A stretch of 44,845 bases of DNA, from contig CAKPGD010000002.1 of NCBI GenBank assembly GCA_934154515.1, forward strand, positions 1 through 44,845. Direction: 5' to 3'. This stretch comes from an uncultured Clostridia bacterium. Lineage in GTDB: Bacteria > Bacillota > Clostridia > TANB77 > CAG-508. Of this stretch, positions 40,403-44,845 are shown in pieces (position 1 is the first letter of the stretch; each line of letters starts with the position of its first letter). The notes under the pieces are model-generated. The model made no database searches, had not been told where the DNA came from, and saw only the letters and a program-made list of their open reading frames with translations. A program made the translations under genes and the position numbers.

Positions 40403-41067
40403 TATTTTTCTAATAAATCTGGCCTTTTTTGTTTTGTTATTTCTAAAGATTTTTCTTCTCTCCATTTGCGAATATTTTTATGATGACCTGATGTCAAAAC
40501 TTCTGGTACTTTTATTCCCATAAATTCTTCTGGTCTTGTATATTGTGGATATTCTAAGAGTTTATTTGAAAAGCTTTCTTCTTCTATTGACTCTTCATTT
40601 AAAACTCCTTCTACATATCTAGATACAGAATCTATTAATACCATTGCTGGAAGTTCCCCTCCAGTTAAAACATAGTCTCCTATTGAAATTTCTTCTGGAT
40701 TAATTTCATCTATTGCTCTTTGATCTATTCCTTCATAATGTCCGCAAATTAGAATTAAGTGTTTTTCTTTAGATAGTTCTTCTACTTTTTCTTGATTTAA
40801 TTTTTTCCCTTGTGGTGATAAAAATATTACTTTTGCATCTTTATCTTCAACAGATTTATATGCATCATAAACTATGTCTGGTCTTATAACCATTCCAGCT
40901 CCACCACCATAAGGTGTATCATCAACTTTTTTGTGTTTATCCTTAGAAAAGTCTCTCATATTTATTAAATTAATATTTATTAAGCCTTTTTCTTCGGCTC
41001 TTCCTAAAATGCTCTGTTTAACACTATCAAACATTTCGGGAAAAAGTGTTAAAACATCAAATAACAT
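40402..41067 (-). CDS. trmD: tRNA (guanine-N1)-methyltransferase TrmD
   Basis: 221 residues, slightly short of the usual 240. It makes m1G37 in tRNAs to prevent frameshifting. Motifs are FDVLTLFPEMF (N-terminus), KVDDTPYGGGAGMV (about 47-60), and the SAM-binding trefoil knot LICGHYEGIDQR (about 107-118) and ISIGDYVLTGGELPAMV (about 127-143). TrmD guards against +1 slippage, so its state matters for the frameshift question here; all main motifs are intact. Confidence 0.96.
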   Translation of the reverse strand: MLFDVLTLFPEMFDSVKQSILGRAEEKGLININLINMRDFSKDKHKKVDDTPYGGGAGMVIRPDIVYDAYKSVEDKDAKVIFLSPQGKKLNQEKVEELSKEKHLILICGHYEGIDQRAIDEINPEEISIGDYVLTGGELPAMVLIDSVSRYVEGVLNEESIEEESFSNKLLEYPQYTRPEEFMGIKVPEVLTSGHHKNIRKWREEKSLEITKQKRPDLLEK

Positions 41068-41099
41068 ATGATTTTCCTTTCTAATTATGATTTTTCAAA

Positions 41100-41606
41100 C
41101 TAAATCAATCCTTTTAATAAATGAACTATTATTTTTTCTTTTTCTAAATCAATTTCTTTTATAACATCTGAAATACCTGGAAGTAATAGTTGTTTTCCCA
41201 ACTCATCTTTTACAACATATATGTCATTTGCACCTGTTGAATAGATATCGTCTACTTTTCCTAAAAGTTTTCCCTCGTCAGAGTAAACTTCAAGTCCAAT
41301 TAGATCTGCAATAAAGTATGTATCTTTTGGAAGCTTTTTTGCGTCTTTTCTATCTATTTTTAAATATAGACCTTTGACTTTTTCAGCTTCGTTTAAGTTT
41401 TCAATACCTTTTATTTTTAGAAGTACCATATCTTTATGATATTTGACTTCTTCAATTTCTACTTCTTCTAGTTCTTTCTTTCTGCAAATATATACTTTTT
41501 TTAATTCTTCAAATCTTTCTATGTCATCTGTAAAAGGTTTTACTTTTACAAAACCTTTTATGCCAAATGTATTTACGATTTGTCCTACTTCAAAATATTT
41601 TTGCAT
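41100..41606 (-). CDS. rimM: 16S rRNA processing protein RimM
   Basis: 168 residues. The N-terminal RimM domain has GQIVNTFGIKGFVKVKPFTDD (about 7-27) and the C-terminal PRC barrel has LIGLEVYSDEGKLLGKVDDIYSTGANDIYVV (about 101-131). The protein helps assemble the 30S head with S19. It lies between khpA and trmD with nine bases to the KH gene. Start ATG has the short AGGAGCA element. Confidence 0.95.
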   Translation of the reverse strand: MQKYFEVGQIVNTFGIKGFVKVKPFTDDIERFEELKKVYICRKKELEEVEIEEVKYHKDMVLLKIKGIENLNEAEKVKGLYLKIDRKDAKKLPKDTYFIADLIGLEVYSDEGKLLGKVDDIYSTGANDIYVVKDELGKQLLLPGISDVIKEIDLEKEKIIVHLLKGLI

Positions 41607-41615
41607 AACATGCTC

Positions 41616-41846
41616 CTAATTTAAAAATTCAACACTTACTTTTTTGTGTTCTTTTCCTGCTATTGATTTCATAACAGTTCTTATTGATTTAGCAACTCTT
41701 CCTTGTTTTCCTATTACTTTTCCTATATCACTTTCTGCTACTTTTACTTCAAAGATTATTCCTTTTTCGTCTTCTTTTTCGGAAATTGATACTTCATTTT
41801 CATTTTCTACAAGGTTTTTAATTATTGTTTCTAAGATTTCTTTCAT
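41616..41846 (-). CDS. khpA: KH-domain RNA-binding protein KhpA
   Basis: 76 residues, a single KH domain with the binding loop IGKVIGKQGRVAKSIRT (about 41-57). KhpA forms a heterodimer with KhpB (Jag) and binds many RNAs; it is typically encoded between rpsP and rimM, as here. TAGGAGATT precedes the ATG. Confidence 0.95.
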   Translation of the reverse strand: MKEILETIIKNLVENENEVSISEKEDEKGIIFEVKVAESDIGKVIGKQGRVAKSIRTVMKSIAGKEHKKVSVEFLN

Positions 41847-41861
41847 TTTAAAATCTCCTAA

Positions 41862-42095
41862 CTAGTTTGCTTTTTCTATTAAAGTTTTAACTGTATCTGT
41901 TGGTTTTGCACCATTTTTAATCCATGTAGCTACTTTTTCTTTGTCTAATACTATTGTAGATGGTTCTGTCATTGGATCATATGAACCTATTTTTTCGATT
42001 ATTTTACCATCTCTTGGGCTTCTTGAATCTGCAACAACGATATGATAAAATGGAGCTTTTTTAGCACCTACTCTTTGTAATCTAATTTTTACCAT
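41862..42095 (-). CDS. rpsP: 30S ribosomal protein S16
   Basis: 77 residues, a normal length. The N-terminus VKIRLQRVGAKKAPFYHIVVADSRSPRDG is the family signature, followed by IGSYDPM. A strong TAGGAGGTGAG precedes the ATG. Confidence 0.98.
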   Translation of the reverse strand: MVKIRLQRVGAKKAPFYHIVVADSRSPRDGKIIEKIGSYDPMTEPSTIVLDKEKVATWIKNGAKPTDTVKTLIEKAN

Positions 42096-42168
42096 TTATA
42101 CTCACCTCCTAGAAATTGATGTTAGTTTTACTAACTTTATATAATTTAAAATTAATAACTTTTTTATA

Positions 42169-43518
42169 CTACATTTTAAAATTCTTTAAATCATTTGGAT
42201 TTATGCTTTTCATAAGCTTTCTTACACTCTTTTCATCTTGCATTTTTTTCATCATTTTTTGAGTCATTTCAAAAGTTTTCATAAATTGATTTAATTTTTG
42301 TACTGTAGTACCACTACCTTTTGCTATTCTTAGTCTACGACTTCCATTTAATATACGTGGATTCTTTCTTTCTTCTTTTGTCATAGAACATATCATAGCT
42401 TCTATTTTTACGAATTCTTTGTCGTCAACTTTTAAATCTTTAATGTTTGCCATTCCTGGTACCATCTTTAGAAGTGATGAGAAAGAACCCATCTTTTTAA
42501 CTTGTCTTAATTGTGCTAAATAATCATCTAAATCAAATTCCTTTTTACGAAGTTGTTTTTCTAATTTTTCTGCTTCTTCTAAATCAAATGATTCTTCAGC
42601 TTTTTCTATAATAGAAAGTACATCTCCCATTCCTAATATTCTTCCTGCCATTCTTTCTGGATGAAATACTTCTATATCACTTAGTTTTTCGCCTGTTGCT
42701 GCAAATTTTATTGGTCTACCTGTTATTTTCTTTACAGATAGTGCCGCACCACCACGTGTGTCTCCATCTAACTTTGTAAGCACAATTCCATCTATTCCTA
42801 AATTTTCATTAAATGATTGTGCAACATTTACTGCATCTTGACCTGTCATTGAATCTACTACTAATAGTATTTCATGTGGTTTTACATTTGCTTTTACATT
42901 TTTTAATTCTTGCATTAGTTCTTCATCTATATGAAGACGTCCTGCTGTATCCAATATTATTACATCGTTTAATTTACTTATTGCTACATCTTTCGCTTGT
43001 TTTGCTATATGAACAACATCTTTTGAATTTTCATTTGCAAATACAGGAATGTTTAATTGTGCTCCTACTACTTGCAATTGTTTTATAGCTGCTGGTCTAT
43101 ATACATCACATGCTACAAGAAGTGGTTTCTTACCTTGTTTTCTTAATAAGTTTGCAAGTTTTCCGGCTGTTGTTGTTTTACCAGAACCTTGTAAACCAAC
43201 AAGCATTATTATTGTTGGAGGATTTGGTGTAAAATTAATTTTACTTTCTTCTCCACCTAAAAGTTCTACTAATTCATCTTTTACAATTTTAATTACTTGT
43301 TGTCCAGGAGTTAAAGATTTAAGTACATCTTGACCTAAGGCTTTCTCTTGAATTGTATTTATAAAATCTTTTACAATTTTATAGTTAACGTCTGCTTCTA
43401 GTAATGCAAGTTTTACTTCTCTAAGCATCTCTTTTAAATCAGAATCTGTTATTCTTGCTTTACCTCTCATTTTTCTTGTTATATTTTGTAATTTTTCAGA
43501 AAGACCTTCAAATGCCAT
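42169..43518 (-). CDS. ffh: Signal recognition particle protein Ffh
   Basis: 449 residues. The N-domain is at 1-90. The G-domain has GLQGSGKTTTAGKLA (about 106-120), ACDVYRPAA, DTAGR (about 190) and TKLDGD (about 245). The methionine-rich M-domain runs from about 300 to the end, with GSGTTVQKLNQFMKTFEMTQKMMKKM. It binds SRP RNA and signal sequences for membrane targeting. It follows ylxM by 15 bases, the classical order. Confidence 0.98.
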   Translation of the reverse strand: MAFEGLSEKLQNITRKMRGKARITDSDLKEMLREVKLALLEADVNYKIVKDFINTIQEKALGQDVLKSLTPGQQVIKIVKDELVELLGGEESKINFTPNPPTIIMLVGLQGSGKTTTAGKLANLLRKQGKKPLLVACDVYRPAAIKQLQVVGAQLNIPVFANENSKDVVHIAKQAKDVAISKLNDVIILDTAGRLHIDEELMQELKNVKANVKPHEILLVVDSMTGQDAVNVAQSFNENLGIDGIVLTKLDGDTRGGAALSVKKITGRPIKFAATGEKLSDIEVFHPERMAGRILGMGDVLSIIEKAEESFDLEEAEKLEKQLRKKEFDLDDYLAQLRQVKKMGSFSSLLKMVPGMANIKDLKVDDKEFVKIEAMICSMTKEERKNPRILNGSRRLRIAKGSGTTVQKLNQFMKTFEMTQKMMKKMQDEKSVRKLMKSINPNDLKNFKM

Positions 43519-43533
43519 ATGTTTACTCCTCTC

Positions 43534-43881
43534 TTAAACTAAACAATTTAATTCTTTTCTAACGTGATTTAAAATCTTTTCAATTTTTTTATCTGATGAT
43601 ACGTTTTGTATCTTTTCTAGTTCGCAAAGTATTTCTTGTAATGTTTTTTCTTGCTTCATCATCTTTTCCATAATTAAAAGCTTTTCTTCTAGCTCGAAAA
43701 GTTTATTTTCCCCCTTCTTTATAATGTCTCTCACAGCTTGTCTTGTAATATTATTATTTTCTGCAATTTCAGATAGTGATAAATCGTTGTTATAATAGTC
43801 TGTTAATACCTCAAGCTGTTTTTCAGTTAATAACTTACCATATATTTGGCATAACATACTTATTTTAACGTTTTTTTCCAC
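43534..43881 (-). CDS. ylxM: YlxM-family (UPF0122) helix-turn-helix protein
   Basis: 115 residues. A sigma-70 region 4-like helix-turn-helix is at about 18-65 (LLTEKQLEVLTDYYNNDLSLSEIAENNNITRQAV, in two parts), with a coiled C-terminal half. Homologues are always next to ffh, and one is reported to stimulate SRP GTPase activity. The start is GTG, nine bases after AAAGGG. It is the first gene of the translation operon. Confidence 0.93.
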   Translation of the reverse strand: MEKNVKISMLCQIYGKLLTEKQLEVLTDYYNNDLSLSEIAENNNITRQAVRDIIKKGENKLFELEEKLLIMEKMMKQEKTLQEILCELEKIQNVSSDKKIEKILNHVRKELNCLV

Positions 43882-43945
43882 TCTTTATCACCCTTTCCTT
43901 AATTTGCAAAAGACTATTTTGTAAATTAATTTGTAATGCTATTAT

Positions 43946-43974
43946 ACTTTACACTATTTTTATAAGTTTGTCAA
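43946..43974 (-). promoter_or_regulatory. Promoter of the ylxM-rplS operon
   Basis: Minus strand: TTGACA (43969-43974), 17-base spacer, TAAAGT (43946-43951); a TATAAT five bases further on is an alternative -10 with a long spacer. Confidence 0.5.
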
Positions 43975-43995
43975 GTACTTTTGCTTTATTTTTGA

Positions 43996-44023
43996 AAAAA
44001 ACTCAGAAAAAATCTGAGTTTTT
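43996..44023 (-). terminator. Terminator of the GLUG-repeat gene
   Basis: Minus strand: AAAAACTCAG, 7-base loop, CTGAGTTTTT plus more T. Confidence 0.88.
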
Positions 44024-44051
44024 ATATTTCTTTAATTATTCAATTCTATCT

Positions 44052-44845
44052 TTAAAATATTAGTTTTGGATATTCTTCCATTTTCCATACCTTACCAGAT
44101 GAAAAGTCAAAACCTTTATATGTTTCTTGCTGTTTCATTTCTTCTAATGTAGTTACTTTTGTTCCACTTCCACTACTTATTCCAGATGCTTCTGGTGTCC
44201 AATATACATTTGTAATGCTTTTATCTCCATAATATACATATATAGTAGCATCATTTCCCATTTGCATACTAGATAAAGTATAGGCATTTTTTACTGTTAT
44301 TGCCCCACTATTATGACCTCCAATTATCCCACTTATATATGCTGATCCTTTAACACTTCCTGTTGTATACACATCTGTTATAGTTGAAGAATTATAATTT
44401 ATTCCTATTAAACCGCCTACCCAAGCATATCCAGAAACATTTCCAGTAGTATATGACATATTAATAGTTCCTGAATTAAAATTGCCTACTAATCCTCCGA
44501 CTTGTTGGTATCCACTAACATTTGCACTACTACTACATTTTATAATTTTCCCCATCGCATTTCCAATCAATCCTCCGTGATTATATACATTTACTTGTCC
44601 CTTACTCGTTACAGTTCCACTAGTAGATACATTTTCTATTGTGCCATTACTTGTTCCTGCTAGTATACCTGCATTACTATTTGGTGCTGTTATTACTCCT
44701 TCTATACTTAGATTACTTACTTTTCCACTACTTTCTATTTTGCTAAAAAGTCCCACATTTGATTTTAATTGTGTTATTTTATGATTTTTTCCATCTAGTT
44801 TGCCGGAAAAAGGACCTATTGCTGTCCAATTTTTAGTTAGTTCTA
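44052..44845 (-). CDS. GLUG-motif surface protein (partial, N-terminus outside window)
   Basis: At least 264 codons, open at the right edge. The frame does not begin at the GTG at 44756: upstream codons read NWTAIGPFSGKLDGKNHKI, the start of a GLUG domain. Repeats of about 22-25 residues follow, such as VSGYQQVGGLVGNFNSGTI and VSGYAWVGGLIGINYNSSTI, each with the G-G-L-V/I-G core that folds as a right-handed beta-helix. The C-terminus ends GKVWKMEEYPKLIF, as is usual for these proteins. It is probably secreted and adhesive; the anchoring part is not visible. Confidence 0.85.
   Translation of the reverse strand, partial: ELTKNWTAIGPFSGKLDGKNHKITQLKSNVGLFSKIESSGKVSNLSIEGVITAPNSNAGILAGTSNGTIENVSTSGTVTSKGQVNVYNHGGLIGNAMGKIIKCSSSANVSGYQQVGGLVGNFNSGTINMSYTTGNVSGYAWVGGLIGINYNSSTITDVYTTGSVKGSAYISGIIGGHNSGAITVKNAYTLSSMQMGNDATIYVYYGDKSITNVYWTPEASGISSGSGTKVTTLEEMKQQETYKGFDFSSGKVWKMEEYPKLIF

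Noticed and set aside
44052..44756. A complete 234-residue gene starting with GTG at 44756
   Set aside because: The frame continues upstream with a clear GLUG-domain start to the window edge, so the GTG is an internal valine codon.
1..44845. tRNA or rRNA genes, CRISPR arrays, insertion sequences, prophage, replication origin
   Set aside because: I found no cloverleaf, no regular direct-repeat array, no transposase or integrase, and no DnaA-box cluster on reading both strands.

Overview
The window is a very AT-rich chromosome segment (GC not counted) from a Gram-positive, spore-forming lineage. It carries a full spoIIIA operon, Gram-positive PolC, YlxM, a SAM riboswitch on metK, a sortase with an LPQTG protein, and a clostridial-type prepilin-like protein. 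Together these suggest an uncultivated, gut-type member of the Clostridia; no species can be named. Almost every gene is on the minus strand. Only three intact genes, at 17739, 28121 and 38359, are on the plus strand.

Layout: 1-7.5 kb is a cell-surface glycan region (GT-C-like membrane protein, one GT4 and two GT2 glycosyltransferases, VanZ) with rpmF and argS. 7.7-10.1 kb has a prepilin-like protein and a phosphofructokinase. 10.2-15.7 kb is spoIIIAA-AH, which builds the channel between mother cell and forespore. 15.8-18.4 kb holds yebC flanked by two membrane-protein genes with foreign-looking codon use, plus a decayed AbiEii-like toxin gene. 18.5-21.8 kb is a DUF4358 / MBOAT / DHHW O-acetylation cassette. 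21.8-28.8 kb contains copZ, metK with its riboswitch, an acyl-CoA synthetase, an endolysin-like hydrolase, an HD protein, two small membrane families and a possible transglutaminase-fold protein. 28.9-38.2 kb is polC and pyrH-frr-uppS-cdsA-rseP. 38.3-39.7 kb is a convergent sortase and LPQTG pair. 39.8-43.9 kb is ylxM-ffh-rpsP-khpA-rimM-trmD-rplS. The right edge cuts a GLUG-repeat protein.

Most striking observation: two genes expected to be indispensable, polC and spoIIIAD, are each interrupted by one extra nucleotide, and the two sites are alike. In both, the zero-frame codon at the break is CGG followed by AAT T, and skipping the C gives GGA ATT (Gly-Ile), restoring the conserved protein exactly. 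My manual scan of all other host-like genes here found no in-frame CGG. The only two in-frame CGG codons lie in the two foreign-looking genes beside yebC. This fits +1 frameshifting at an unassigned or starved CGG codon. A systematic sequencing error, or chance in an AT-rich genome, could also explain it.

Promoters: many units have clear sigma-A promoters with 17-base spacers. Two of them (rpmF, metK) overlap the 3' end of the upstream gene. Coding starts were placed by ribosome-binding-site spacing, so several are shorter than the longest open frame.
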